A program made the translations under genes and the position numbers. A stretch of 64,000 nt of DNA. It comes from Delphinapterus leucas. Taxonomy: Eukaryota > Chordata > Mammalia > Artiodactyla > Monodontidae. The stretch covers positions 7,757,681-7,821,680 of the forward strand of contig NW_022098062.1 of NCBI RefSeq assembly GCF_002288925.2, read 5' to 3'. The notes below the pieces were generated by a model. The model saw only the letters and a list, made by a program, of their open reading frames with translations, searched no databases and was not told the DNA's origin. Below are positions 33,560-44,814 of the stretch, in pieces. Every line of letters starts with the position of its first letter. Positions within the stretch are counted from its first letter, which is position 1.

Positions 33560-34835
33560 GGAGCACCTAGCACCCAGACCTTGATTTTTAATACCACTCT
33601 CCAGTAAAAGGAATTAAGGCTCCTTGGAGAAATGGCTGATTCTAGGGCTGGAGCTGGAAATACACAAGATGAGCCCAGAGCATCTTATAGTACCAGAAAA
33701 TAAGGAAAAACTCAAAAAATAAAAGGATGAGCAGATCAAAGAGATACAGGAGCCAACCCAAATGAACTCCCATTGACCAAAACTGAAAAAAAAATTGAGC
33801 AACCAAATAAATAATGTAGCATGTTATTTTAATCCAAAATATAAAATAAATATCCATGAGTCCATACTGACATAAATAAATGATTAAATAAATAAATGGG
33901 GAAGGAGAGACAAATCTCCTGGGCAAAAGAATTCCAAATAATTTATGTAGATACTTTGCCCTCAATTAGGGGGTGAACAGAACTCCTCCCTCCTTAAGTG
34001 TGTGTTGCAAAGGGTGTAGTGTGGGGAAAAAAAAGGAACTTTACAGTGAAGAAACCTGACAAACAAGACCTCAGCCAGGTGATTAAGGTCAATATCAACA
34101 GTGATAATTCACAGTGATAGTATGTACCCTTGATATAACATGATGAGAAGCGCCTTTTACCTCTGTAGTCTTCATTCTAAACCCCATAATCGCAATCCAA
34201 CCATGAGGAAAACATCAGAAAAATCCTAACTGAGGCACGTTCTACGAAAGACCTGGCCAATGCTCCTCAAAACTATCAAAGTCATCAAAACTAAGGAAAG
34301 TCTGAGAAACTTGTTAACAGCCAAGAAGAGCCTAAGGAGACATGACAACTAAATGTCATGGGGGGGCTTCCCTGGTGGCGCAGTGGTTGAGAGTCCACCT
34401 GCCGAAGCAGGGGACACGGGTTCATGCCCCGGTCCGGGAAGATCCCACATGCCGTGGAGCGGCTGGGCCCGTGAGCCATGGCCGCTGAGCCTCCGCGTCC
34501 GGAGCCTGTGCTCCACAATGGGAGAGGCCACAACAGTGAGAGGCCCACGTATCACAAATAAATAAATAAATAAATGTCATGGGGTGTCCTGGGTGGGATC
34601 CTGGAACAGAAAAAAGACATGGGTGAAAAATAAGGAAATCTGAATAAAATACCATCTTCAGTTAATAATAAGTCTTCCACTGGTTTGTTACTTATGACAA
34701 ACGTATCACCCTAATGTAAGATACTAACAGTAGGGGACATTGGGATGGGGTATATGGGAACTCTCTGAATTCTCTTCCAATTTTTCTGTAAACCTAAAAC
34801 TATTCTACAATAAAAACTATCTAAAAAAAGAAGTC
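33560..34835 (+). mobile_element. Ancient L1 (L1M-type) 3' UTR, split by a SINE
   Basis: A-rich diverged sequence ending with GGGTGGGATCCTGGAACAG, GTAAGATACTAACAGTAGGGG, GGGAACTCTCTGAATTC, CTGTAAACCTAAAACTATTC and CAATAAAAAC, the recognisable 3' end of an old mammalian L1. The CHR SINE at 34365-34570 interrupts it. The 5' limit is uncertain. Confidence 0.7.
34350..34584 (+). mobile_element. CHR SINE (deleted type) with (AAAT)n tail
   Basis: Body 34365-34570, ending in CACAAATAAATAAAT rather than pure A. Duplications TAAATGTCATGGGG at 34350-34363 and 34571-34584, perfect. Confidence 0.97.
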
Positions 34836-35934
34836 TAAAGAAGGAACAGGAGAGGATTTGACCTGTGTGAGCACAAATGTGGAAATTGACTGAGGCCAAA
34901 CGCTCAGAGAAAAACAAATTGGATGGATTTCTAACATTGGCAGACCAAGAAGAACAAAGCAATAGGCAAGGAGAAGCGGGGCGCTCTGGGAGAGCTAGTT
35001 TCATCCTGAACCTGGGGTTTTGCCTGGCTCCTGCCGGAAATGCTCCAGCTTACTCTGTCCTCCAGATCTGAAAGAGATTGTCTGCCTGGTTGTGAGGAAA
35101 GCTGGCGTGAAGATCAGAGGCTCTGTGTTAAGCAAGACATAGCCACACTCTGAAACTCTGTCGCACACCAGCCATTTGAAAACCTGCATTATGTTCTATA
35201 GTCTGAACTCCAGGACTCACTCACGTGGAATGAAGTGGTTCTTTCATTTTTAACAAATAGCGAGCAAGTCGATGGCTCAGGCACCTTCCAGCAGAGAAGA
35301 CGGTGGTATAGCCCAGGAGCGGGGGGCAAGGTCCACAAGGTGTCCTTTCGAGTGGCACAGGGCACATCCGCGTTTCAGTCGCCAACTCATGTTTCCTGGA
35401 AGCAGAAAAACCAGAAGCCAAAGAGGATGGATGGAAGTCCCTGGCTTCTGCCATCCTGGAACTCGGGTGACACTGAGGCCGCGAGAGATTCGACGAAAAG
35501 GGGATCCAGTAATGAATGAAACGCTGGGAAGCTGAACACATCCCTTGCTCAGAAATCAAAAAGTGAAATTGTAAAAGGGCAGAACTTAGTCTCCTGTGAC
35601 CTTAGATGCCTGTGTGCTTAGCCCCTGACTCCGGGGGCTTCCTGCTAGCCATGGGGTCAGCCCCACCTCCCCATCTGTAATCTACCAGTCCTGGGGATTA
35701 CTTCCCCCCCAGAATGCCCTCCTCGCAGAGGCTGCTCTGGGGCTGGCTGGCTCTTTGGATCCAGAGGGTACCTTCAAGCAGCACCTCCTTATTTCCCCCA
35801 CTTGCTCACATCCCAAGGAAAAGTAGTAGAGAAGAAGTTTGGGGGGTCTTATGATTAAAAAATTGGCTAGGCGATGTTTTATGCATGCATCTGTTATGCT
35901 AAAATAACCATCCTTTCTAACCAGGCCCACCTGC
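34836..35934. other. Non-coding, no feature recognised
   Basis: Unique sequence. Frames at 35221-35559 overlap on both strands with no recognisable product. Confidence 0.5.
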
Positions 35935-36330
35935 TGTCTTTTTCAATTTTAAGTGTTTCCAAGTAGCAATCAAATCAGTATAATTTGTTCTTTATCTCGG
36001 CAAAACCATTGTGAAAGAAAAATGTGACCATTATGTTACATCAGGGAAAAATACAAGCCCTTTATTTGCAGCCTTCTCTATATTCTATCAGATCTCACAG
36101 TTGTCATTATGCCAGTTGTACTTAATGTTGTTCAAATGAACAGAGCTTTCTTTAATCACTACAGCCTTCTTTCCCCTAAATGCTTTTTTCCAAGGTTATG
36201 GTTTTCAGAGATAAATACATAAATACCAACGTTATGAATACGTTAAGGGTATCCAAGAGACAGCTTTCAGGATTTGTAGCAAGAACCTGCTGTCATTGGA
36301 GTTACACAATAGCTGGCTGATGTTCTGAGT
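35935..36330. promoter_or_regulatory. Candidate conserved non-coding element
   Basis: Repeat-free, balanced AT-rich texture with TTTATTTGC, AGTATAATTTG and CTTTAATCAC motifs and no frame. Proposed only from its contrast with repeat-filled flanks. Confidence 0.25.
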
Positions 36331-36559
36331 ATGAAGTTACTGGGTATTGGAAGTCCTGACACCCGCACGGAGGCGGAAGGCTATTTTGAGCCAATCACAA
36401 TAGACCACTCAGCAGATGCTGACTTTGGAAATCTGGTATCAGGATCCTCACTGCTAATAACCAAAGCCAGAAAGTCCGGAGCTCTGAACATCCATCCTTC
36501 AGATCTGGGTCGGGGTGCTCTGTCCTGCAAGTTTCTGGACCACACCTGCAGGCGGGCAT

Positions 36560-36755
36560 GAGGATTGAGGTCAGACTTTTAGACCGTCTACTTCGATATA
36601 CTTTCTTTGCAAATTAGCAGCTGGAAGCATAAAGAGGTTAATGACTTGCCCAAATGCATATGTCCAGTTAGAAGCAGAACTGGGATTTGAACCCAAGTCG
36701 GGTCAAAGTGTATTTTTGCTTAACTGCCATCTCGGGCACTCTGACTTCTTAGCAG
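36560..36755 (-). mobile_element. MIR SINE remnant
   Basis: AAAGAGGTTAATGACTTGCCC, CAGTTAGAAGCAGAACTGGGATTTGAACCC. Confidence 0.8.
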
Positions 36756-36794
36756 ACATTACATGGGATGATTCCGAGGTTATATGAATCCTAC

Positions 36795-36865
36795 ATCTAT
36801 TCATTCAGTCATTCTGTTAGCAAATATTTACTCTTTGCTGAGATGCTGAGGACAAAAATTATTAT
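36795..36865 (-). mobile_element. L2 fragment
   Basis: TATTCATTCAGTCATTCTGTTAGCAAATATTTAC, as in a reverse L2 tail. Confidence 0.5.
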
Positions 36866-37090
36866 TATCAATAGCTAATATTCTTGAGCGCCTGACAACC
36901 TTTCTAAGTACTTAATGTAAATGAAATCATTTCCCCCTGACAGTAACCCTCAGGGGTAAATACTGCTCTGCTCTCCATTTTACAGATGAGGGAGGGAGGG
37001 TACCACAAGGTTTAGTCACTTGCCCAAGGTCACACATTAAGGAAACCATGGCACTGACAGCCTGGGTCCAGAGTCAGCACTCTGACTCAC
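36866..37090 (-). mobile_element. MIR SINE remnant
   Basis: AATAGCTAATATTCTTGAGCGCC, TTTTACAGATGAGGG, GTCACTTGCCCAAGGTCACAC. Confidence 0.85.
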
Positions 37091-37104
37091 TACAGAGGAA
37101 CAAT

Positions 37105-37260
37105 GTGCCCATATCATTGCAAGTGCTGAATAAATGTTTGTTGAATAAAGCATTGTATCTTGCTCCAGAGAAGCTTACAATACAGAAAGGAAACATTTAT
37201 GTAAACAAATAATGGAGATGCAGATATGATATGTGTCAGAAGAAAAACATAATCAAGTAC
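37105..37260 (-). mobile_element. Possible L2 fragment
   Basis: GCTCCAGAGAAGCTTACAATACAG and TAAACAAATAATGG resemble reverse L2; preceded by a MIR/L2-like CTGAATAAATGTTTGTTGAATAA. Confidence 0.45.
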
Positions 37261-37520
37261 AAATGGGCAAATAGACATGCTGGGAACAGAGCGGTGAGAT
37301 CCAACCAAGAGACTGGGGGGTGGAGCATAGCGCAGGGAAAGAGTGGAGGTGGGGACATAGTGGGTGGAGCCAGGAGATCCAGGTCTCCTCTTGCACTGTC
37401 TATCATCAGGACAAATTACAAGGTGTCTCTGCACCTTCCCATGTCTAGCAGGAGAATAATGGCTGTACATTTTAACTCAAGGGGTTGTGTCCAGATTTAT
37501 AGGAGAGAGTATAAGCAAAA
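37261..37520. other. Non-coding, no feature recognised
   Basis: Unique sequence, nothing supported. Confidence 0.5.
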
Positions 37521-37588
37521 GTGATGTATAAATTGTAAATCCCTTATTGATTTTGTGATGTATAAATTGTAAATCCCTTATTGATTTT
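37521..37588. repeat. Perfect 34-bp tandem duplication
   Basis: Unit 1 at 37521-37554 and unit 2 at 37555-37588 are identical over 34 bases (start GTGATGTATAAATTG, end CTTATTGATTTT). With no divergence it must be recent, or be an assembly artefact. Confidence 0.97.
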
Positions 37589-37594
37589 ATGTAT

Positions 37595-37705
37595 AACCAG
37601 TGGATTGTGAGCTCCTTGAGGGCACAAGAAACATCTTATTCATTAATTGTATGATCTTTGCTCAGCACAGTGTCTGATATGCAACAGGCATTGTTGAATC
37701 ATAGA
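37595..37705 (+). mobile_element. L2 3' end
   Basis: GTGGATTGTGAGCTCCTTGAGGGCAC, CTCAGCACAGTGTCTG, GGCATTGTTGAATC. Confidence 0.8.
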
Positions 37706-37708
37706 AAG

Positions 37709-37847
37709 AAGGGAAGGGGGGGAAGGAAGGAAGGAAGGAAGGAAGGGAGGAAGGAAGGAAGGAAGGAAGGAAGGAAGGGAGGGAGGGAGGGAGGGAGGGA
37801 GGGAGGGAGGGAGGGAGGAAGGGAAGGGAGGAGGGAAAGGAGGGGGA
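37709..37847. repeat. (GGAA)n/(GGGA)n microsatellite
   Basis: About 140 bp of pure purine on the + strand: a GGAA array followed by a GGGA array, sitting on the end of the L2 tail. It probably grew from that tail. GGAA arrays can bind ETS-family proteins, and long homopurine tracts can form triplex DNA. Confidence 0.97.
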
Positions 37848-37876
37848 CAACTAATCAAGAGGTCAGAAAGGGCGCT

Positions 37877-38265
37877 GTATCCATCAGGGCTCTCCAGAGA
37901 AACAAAACGAATAGCATCATACATACGTGTATACATACAGTAAGGGATTTATTTTAAGTTTCTGTTTAAGCAATTGAAGGGGCTGGCAATTTCAAAATCT
38001 GTACGGTAGGCTGACAGACTGGAAGCTCAGGAAACAGTTAATGCAGAATTTCCTCTTTTGGGAGGAACCTCAGTTTTTGTTCGTAATGCCATCTACTGAC
38101 TGGATAAGGCCCACCCACATTATCAAAGGTCATCTCTTCTCCTTAAAGCCAACTGATTGCAGATGTTGACCCCCATCGACAAAACACCTGCACAGCAACA
38201 CCTAGATTAGCATTTGATTAAATCACTGGGTACTGTAGCCTCGCCAAGTGGACACAAAAAAACTA
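37877..38265 (-). mobile_element. ERVL-type LTR remnant (MLT2-like)
   Basis: Starts with ATCCATCAGGGCTCTCCAGAG, the usual reverse of an LTR end (CTCTGGAGAGCCCTGA), contains GGATTTATTTTAAG, GATAAGGCCCACCCACATTATC and CACAGCAACACCTAGATTAGC, and ends near TGACACA-like sequence. No internal viral region is attached. Confidence 0.65.
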
Positions 38266-38464
38266 TCCTGGATGCTGTTCCCAGAGGAGAAACTGGTAGA
38301 GCGAGGCACAGAGGTAAGGAACAAATCCCAAAGTTAAAAATTTATCTTTATCTTGGGATTTGGCCAGGGGTCTGGGTGGGATGGTGGGCTGCCAACTAGA
38401 GGGCACCATGGGCAGCTGGAGACAGCTGAAGGAACATGGGAATTTAGGGTTATTTGCTTTTCCA

Positions 38465-38605
38465 GGGGGTGGAGTTGAGGAGCTTGTTAAAAACGCAGCT
38501 GGGGACCCCATTCCAAAACCGCTTAATCTGAATCGCCAAGGTGGGCCCAGCAATAGGAACTGTATAGCTCCCAGGTGATTCTGATGTAAACAGCGAAGAC
38601 CGTCA
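38465..38605 (+). mobile_element. hAT-type DNA transposon remnant (MER5-like)
   Basis: GAGGAGCTTGTTAAAAACGCAG, GGACCCCATTCCAAAACC, TCTGAATCGCCAAGG, CCCAGGTGATTCTGATG follow the MER5A internal order. Non-autonomous and ancient. Confidence 0.65.
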
Positions 38606-38649
38606 TGTAAGTCAGAAGGTGGGGGACTTTGGATTTCTTGTAAGCGGAT

Positions 38650-38840
38650 GGATTGAGGAGTCTCAAAGACCTGGATTCAAATTTTGCACCTACCACTCAT
38701 TAGCTATGTGCCCTTTGGGAAGTTACCTTCCCTAGGCCTCAGTTTCCCCATCTGTAAAACGGGCCTCTTCCTAATACCCCTGGGGTTGTAAAAGTGAAAT
38801 AACACGTGTAAGAATAAGACATGGGGCGAGACACCCCACA
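38650..38840 (+). mobile_element. MIR SINE remnant
   Basis: CCTGGATTCAAATTTTGCACC, ATTAGCTATGTGCCC, CCTCAGTTTCCCCATCTGTAAAAC, GGGTTGTAAAAGTGAAATAAC. Confidence 0.85.
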
Positions 38841-39395
38841 GGTATTTGTGGGACTGAAATTAGTCATCTGGGGACAGTCAGTAACTGGCGCTGCAGGCAC
38901 CCCACAAAGTTTGCTACCGAAAGGCTCTGGGATGAGGAGTGTTGGGAGGCCATCCGCCCTGACCCAGAACCACAGCCTGTCCATTGTCTGTACAGAGCAC
39001 ATTAGTAACAGCAGGGGATTTGGAGCCCGTGCCTGGGTTCCTTTGCATCACTGCTGGGACAATGGTGCCACCTGCACTTGGGAAGTGCCAGCCCTGCCTC
39101 TCAGCTCAGGAAATGCTACAGATTTCAAACACAGCCTCTGAGCTTCTTGATCAAGGTTCAAGATTGGGCATGGTTGTTGTGCTTTGCTGCTGCTGTTTTC
39201 ATTGTTTCTGTCGCACCCAAAATTGCCGTGACAAGCTTCCTCATCCGCACGCGTTGCAGTAATACCCTTGAGGACTGTGGGTTTTCCCATGGCCACCAAG
39301 GCCTTGGGTAACTAAAGCGAGACTTGAATCTAGATCACCCCCCACCCCAAATCACTCTGGGGTTCTAAACAATCCTTTTAATATATTCGTCAGGT
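38841..39395. other. Non-coding, no feature recognised
   Basis: Unique sequence. Overlapping frames at 38821-39311 give no recognisable product. Confidence 0.5.
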
Positions 39396-39399
39396 GTCC

Positions 39400-39610
39400 A
39401 AAGTCTTAGAAAGCAGCAAAGTGGAGAGGAAAAGCCTAAGCTTTGAGAGACAAAAAGTTTAGCCTGCCCTTACTGTTTCCCAGCTCTATGACCTCAGAAA
39501 AACTGCTTCATCTCTCTGAGCCTCAGTTTTATCATCTGTAAAATGGGGGTGATATGATCCAAGTTAACAGGTTGCAGGGATCAAACGGGATAACCTGGCA
39601 CGTGATGGTG
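39400..39610 (+). mobile_element. MIR SINE remnant
   Basis: CAGCTCTATGACCTCAG, CTCTCTGAGCCTCAGTTTTATCATCTGTAAAATGG. Confidence 0.85.
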
Positions 39611-39764
39611 CTGGGGTTCCCCTCTCTTCTGCTGTTCTCCCCTGTCTGGGAACTGCCCTGCATCTCCTCCCATACTCCCATCGACACACAGTTTGTTTAG
39701 TGGCTATCACCTAGAAGTTAGGATAAAACTCATTTAAGCATGATACATTTACTATGTAAATGAG

Positions 39765-39905
39765 ATACAGCCTTGAAGACCAAAATGCCTTGGAGTTTAC
39801 ACACCCCCAAATCAGCCCAACTCCAGCTGGATCACCTTGGACAAGTCATTTGACTTCTCTGAACCTCAGATTCTTCTCCTATAAAATAGAGGTTGTTTGG
39901 GGAGA
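39765..39905 (+). mobile_element. MIR SINE remnant
   Basis: GGATCACCTTGGACAAGTCATTTGACTTCTCTG and CTCCTATAAAATAGAGG. Confidence 0.75.
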
Positions 39906-40665
39906 AGAAATAGCATAATCATGCATGTGAAATGGCAGCACAACTACAGATGTTCGTTCATCGCACCGAGTGACTCTCTAGTTGTTGGAATGTGTGCGTC
40001 AAAGGGAACTTCCAAAAGCTCCCAGCCTTTCCTGCCCCCTCTGTCCCCAACAAAATGCACTTTCCAGAGGTTGGCCTGTCTGTAGGACTTCTCAAATTCT
40101 CCTCTACACTAAAAGAAATTCTGCAAAACCCCAAACCAACCACTGTGAACCAGAAACCCTTAATTCATTTATAAATTCAGCTTTACCACAGCTATTTCCA
40201 TTCACCTCACATACATTCATATACCTTTGATTCTCAATTTTCTCAAGAAGGAGAGGCTGGCAAGCTAACAAGTGGGTGTAGGTTTTATTCTGGAATCCAT
40301 CTTCCTGGTCAGGATATGCTCAGCTCAGAATCTTCTCTTTCTAATTCAGGACTGTGCAGTGTTTAGAGAGGGGCACTAGGTCATCAAAGAGACAGATAGG
40401 CTATTTTGTTTCCAGCCCTACTTGCTAAGGTGCGAAATTGATTATACTCTGTTTTACAAAGATGTGTGGCTTCCCAGGTGAAGACAAAAGGGGTTTTCTC
40501 AGTAACACTCAGTTAATCAGGGAATTGAATTCACTGCCACAGACGTTGCCACAAACGTTGTGTAATTGAGATGTTAGACTGAGCGACTAAACGTTGTCTG
40601 GGGTTGAAAGGGGGGAGAGTAGTGGGATTCATTTAATTAGATGATTCTTGGGCTAGGGTGAGATA
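39906..40665. other. Non-coding, no feature recognised
   Basis: Unique sequence, nothing supported. Confidence 0.5.
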
Positions 40666-40669
40666 GGGA

Positions 40670-40880
40670 AGTCTAATAATAGTTAAGAAGAAGACCCATC
40701 TTCTCTGAGCTCCTACCATGTACCAGGTACCATGCAAAGCTCTTCGGGAATGATCACATTTACTTCTGGCAACAAGTCAATTTAATTTGACTCCCATTTT
40801 AAAGATAAAGAAACTGAGGCTCAGAAAGGTGACGTGATTTACTAAGGTCACAGATATGGTAGACACCAAATTTCCATATT
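40670..40880 (-). mobile_element. MIR SINE remnant
   Basis: GAGCTCCTACCATGTACCAGGTACC, AAAGATAAAGAAACTGAGGCTCAG, TACTAAGGTCACAG. Confidence 0.85.
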
Positions 40881-41418
40881 TTATCCACATGATGGAACTA
40901 TCACAGCAAAATAGCACAGTTCATTCTCCTAATATTGAATACTTGAATTTTATGACAATGAGAGATTGAATTGCAATTCTTCCGAGGTTTATTCTCAGAG
41001 GCTGTTCCAGCTGAAAGAAAACCACTTCCAGGACTGAGAGTACTTTGTCCTAGTCCCTAAGAGGATACTTTAGACCTGGTGGATTCAAGGAAAGGGGAGC
41101 AGAGGAAATCCAGCTCAGGAGTATGGAGGACAGGGGGGCGGTCAAGTTTAAGAAGGAAGGAGGGGACCCTCTCCCCCTCTTCTCCCCACCCTGCTAATAC
41201 CCTTCCTCCTACTCCAGCTTTTCCTAGAATCCTCTGTCACTCCCTGATTCTAAGAAAATTCCTTCAGGAAACTCTGGCAGCAGCTGCAGACCCAAACTGG
41301 CTCTGGAGAAAATACATTAAAAACCATAAGCAGGAATGCCCACTGGTAATACTAGGAAATGGGACTACAAATGAAAATAAGATGTTTTGGAAGGTTTTAA
41401 AGGGAGGAAGGATATAGT
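40881..41418. other. Non-coding, no feature recognised
   Basis: Unique sequence. The 112-codon frame at 41079-41417 has no domain. Confidence 0.5.
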
Positions 41419-41419
41419 C

Positions 41420-41653
41420 AAAATGCTCTCTAAGGGCTTCCCTGGTGGTGCAGTGGTTGAGAGTCCGCCTGCCGATGCAGGGGACACGGATTCGTGCCCC
41501 GGTCCGGGAAGATCCCACGTGCCGCAGAGAGGCTGGGCCCGTGAGCCATGGCCACTGAGCCTGCGCGTCCGGAGCCTGTGCTCCACAACGGGAGAGGCCA
41601 CAACAGTGAGAGGCCCGCGTACCGCAAAAAAAAAAAAAAAAAATGCTCTCTAA
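41420..41653 (+). mobile_element. CHR SINE (deleted type) with TSDs
   Basis: Body 41434-41639, full-length with intact head, GGTTCGTGCC-type B box (here GATTCGTGCC) and a pure A tail. Perfect duplications AAAATGCTCTCTAA at 41420-41433 and 41640-41653. Confidence 0.97.
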
Positions 41654-41739
41654 ATAATACTTCTTTGATTAGGAGTTTTAACGCAGCAAATCCCTCCCAG
41701 GATGTCTCAGGATGTGAATAATTCTGATTTCATATTTTT

Positions 41740-41960
41740 CAAACTTTTGAAATAACAGTATTCAGCATTTATTAGAATACAATAATAATCGCCTTTAAAA
41801 TTTCTTTCTATTATATAAACATTTTACTAGTATATAATAGTATAGGATTATATAAATTATAATAGTTAAATCCTATGATTTTACTATTATAAAAATAACA
41901 GTATTTTGCACCAACAAAAATACCAGTACTTTTGTACTTAAAAATAGTATAGTACCCATA
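41740..41960. other. AT-rich tract with a potential 16-bp hairpin
   Basis: Over 200 bases of very high A+T. ATAATAGT (41834-41841) pairs with ACTATTAT (41883-41890) and ATAGGATT (41842-41849) with AATCCTAT (41869-41876), making a 16-bp stem with a 6-base bulge and a 19-base loop. Function unknown. Confidence 0.8.
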
Positions 41961-42049
41961 ATGCTGGAATACCCCAAACCAGGATTGCCATCATGAATTA
42001 TGTTCTTTTTCTGTATTACCTCCAGCGAGGCTGGCAAATGCTGTTATAG

Positions 42050-42245
42050 CTTCTGGAGAAGCACTTTGCACGTTAGCTCATTTGCTCCTCACATCAAGGG
42101 TATGAAGCAGGAGTGAGTTTGATACACATTCTGCAGATAAGAAAGCAAAGTCTCAGTGTCACCCAGTTTAAAAATGTCTGAGCCAAGACTTGAACCCAGC
42201 TTGGAGAATTCCAGATCCCAAGCTTTGACCCTATTTCCTCTGGCG
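42050..42245 (-). mobile_element. MIR SINE remnant
   Basis: CACGTTAGCTCATTTGCTCCTCACA, CTGCAGATAAGAAAGC, GAGCCAAGACTTGAACCCAG. Confidence 0.75.
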
Positions 42246-43712
42246 TCTTCCATCCATGCTTTTTTCCGACAGTGGGTGAGCCTCTGTTTGAGACCTCCAT
42301 GCACTGACTCTTGTTATCCAACCTGCTCTGTTCTCTGTCAAAGAGCTCTTCCAGGTGGAAAAAGAAAGCAAGAAGAACCTGGGACAGCCAGGCCCGCTGT
42401 TTGCAGACATTCCTGGGCCCTGGCTGGCATCTGAAACCTCCAAGTCGCTTCCAGCCAAGGCAGGGTTCTGCTGCTGCCAGGATAGAAAGGTTACAGTCAT
42501 TTTCCTATGAAAGGGTAGGGTGATGGATAACATGCATAGATATGTTTTCATGCTCGGAGACCTCTTGACAAGCACTGGGAATGGAGGATGCAGACACACT
42601 GGGCAGGAGAACATTCTGCTCTCTTTTGGCCCCGGTTCCCAGCTGCACCCATGATAAGGCTGCACAGGTAGAGACAGACAGTCACCCCATTAGCGACCCC
42701 TTAGGCAGAATCGGGCAGAGGCAGGGGGCAGCAGTAGGTCAGCCCCCAGGTATTCTGCCCAGGACCCAGGAGTGGCTGGGATGAAAGTGAAAAGTCCGGA
42801 GGAGGAAGACGAAGCCCGGACCAGGGACAGTGCGATCATGGAAGCAGCGCCCAGCAGAGCTAAAAACAGGGCTGGCTCCACAGTGGCTTCCCAGGGACCC
42901 GTGCTCTGAACGGAGCCCCATGCCTGGGCTTTCATGCTCTGTAACTGTCATTTTGAAATTCTTAATAGTTTTATCTTTGAATGTGGGTTTTGTAAGAAAG
43001 TCCAACCGGACCGCGGAGCATGCGCTGGGACTTGGAGCATCAGCTGGCATGTGGTCCCAACTCTCCCACCTCCCACCTACCCAGGACTGGTTCTCAGCAG
43101 CCAAGTCCCCTGAGGATGCCAGTGTGGGGGTGTCCAGAGAGCCTGCCCCACATGCCAAGTCACAGGCCCAGGCCCCAAATGCCTATGAAGGTCTGTATTG
43201 GCCCACGGGTCTCACCTGCCCAAATGAGCACATACTAAACAGCAAATAAAAACACCATGAGCCAGCCGCCCAGAGCAAGGAAAAAGCTTTTGAACAAGAA
43301 GCTCCGCATTTTCATTTCTCACTCATCCCTGGAAATTATGTCACTGACCTTGTTTCAGGGGGAAACTGAGACACAGAGATGTAACGCCACCCCACTAGCC
43401 CCTTGCAGCAGAACCGGCACGTTGTGAGGGATAAACCACTTTATTCTACACACCCCCATGGACTCTGGCCACACCCCTTCACCCCAGGCTTCTTGTCTCT
43501 AATTCTATTTCTCCTCCTTCCTCTATCAAAGCCAGATCTTAGCTGACCCTACACTGAAAAAAGATGTAGTTAGTCATATTATAAAGATACAAAAAGATAC
43601 TAAAGATGTTGATGATGACTTCAGATCTTTACCCCTCCCAGGGAAACTAGAGCATTTTTGTTGTAAACAGTGCCTTAACTCAAAGAAGTGAGTTACTACT
43701 AGCAGGACTTCA
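42246..43712. other. Non-coding, no feature recognised
   Basis: 1.5 kb of unique sequence. Frames at 42231-42665, 42739-43158 and 42830-43249 (139-144 codons) overlap on opposite strands and show no domain. Confidence 0.5.
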
Positions 43713-43714
43713 AG

Positions 43715-43980
43715 TCCTTTAGAAAGTCAGGATAATAACAATGATAATAAATAGCCATGGTTTATTGAATGCCTATATTGCCAGACATGGATAAAAAACC
43801 AGTATCTCTAATCCTTACATCAACTCTGGAAGGAAGAAAATATTACCTCTATTTTACAGAGGAAGAAACTGAGGTTCAGAGAGGTACCTTGCCAAGAGTC
43901 ATGCAACCAGTAAGTAATAAAATGGGATTTGAACTCGCTTTTTTTCCTGACCCTGACAGTAATTTTGTAGCATAATAGTA
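43715..43980 (-). mobile_element. MIR SINE, near full length
   Basis: TAATAAATAGCCATGGTTTATTGAATGCC, TTTTACAGAGGAAGAAACTGAGG, CCAGTAAGTAATAAAATGGGATTTGAAC. The short frame at 43769-43975 is MIR, not a gene. Confidence 0.85.
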
Positions 43981-44254
43981 TCCTACCCCTATGCGTAAGG
44001 ATGATACTGGGTTTAAGGAGGCCAAGAGAGACTTGATTAAAAGAAATGGCTCTTCCAGCTTCTAAGCCCAGGCCCAGAGGGCTGCTGAGATGGTAGAGTG
44101 CTGTCCAGGCCCATTCAACCTGGCTCAGGAAGTGAGGGCAGCCTTGGCGTTGGAAATCTCAGCTGCCATCTACTCATCAAGGGTGATATGACTGACAATC
44201 AGCCCAAGCCATCTACACTGCTTCTACTTAAAGTCATTTGTAGCTCAGATCACT

Positions 44255-44427
44255 GAGAATTCATTCATGAACTAATTTTTTGAAGGCCCTTTGTGCAAGG
44301 CACTGTGCTAGGCACCGGTGGCTCAGAATAAATGAGACTGACCTAGCCCCAGGCCACGTGGATTTTACGGACCTGGTAGGGCTATCTCTTCAAAAGGCCA
44401 CAAGCCAGATTAAGAGGTACATTTCAC
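44255..44427 (-). mobile_element. L2 remnant, first part
   Basis: ATTCATTCATGAAC, GGCACTGTGCTAGGCACCGG, GAATAAATGAGACTGACC. The L2 is interrupted after this point by a CHR SINE. Confidence 0.7.
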
Positions 44428-44641
44428 GGGGCTTCCCTGGTGGCACAGTGGTTGAGAGTCCACCTGTCGATGCAGGAGACACGGGTTCGTGCCCCAGTCC
44501 GTGAAGATCCCACATGACACGGAGCAGCTGGGCCCGTGAGCCATGTCTGCTGAGCCTGCGCGTCTGGAGCCTGTGCTTCGCAAGGGGAGAGGCCACAACA
44601 GTGAGAGGCCCAGTTACCGCAAAAAAAAAGATACATTTCAC
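44418..44641 (+). mobile_element. CHR SINE (deleted type), older copy
   Basis: Body 44428-44631. It carries more substitutions than other copies, for example ACACGGAGCAGC, GTCTGCTGAGCC and CAGTTACCGC. Duplications TACATTTCAC at 44418-44427 and 44632-44641. It is probably an earlier insertion than the CpG-rich copies. Confidence 0.94.
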
Positions 44642-44814
44642 AAGTCAACCTAATACTCAGGACCAATCCACACACATATACTAAAACCAGTTTCACAGAC
44701 CTTTACTAATCCTTACTACATATGATACTATATTGTGTCCTATTAGATTCTGTTTCAGTTTTTAAAATACTAATCATGAACAATTGGATTGACTTTAACT
44801 GGTGGATCACCAGA

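Noticed and set aside
37643..37957. Frames with GREGGREGG or SLPPSLPP repeats
   Set aside because: Translations of the GGAA/GGGA microsatellite.
42231..43249. Opposing frames of 139-144 codons
   Set aside because: They overlap on opposite strands in GC-rich DNA with no recognisable family; at most one could be real and neither has support.
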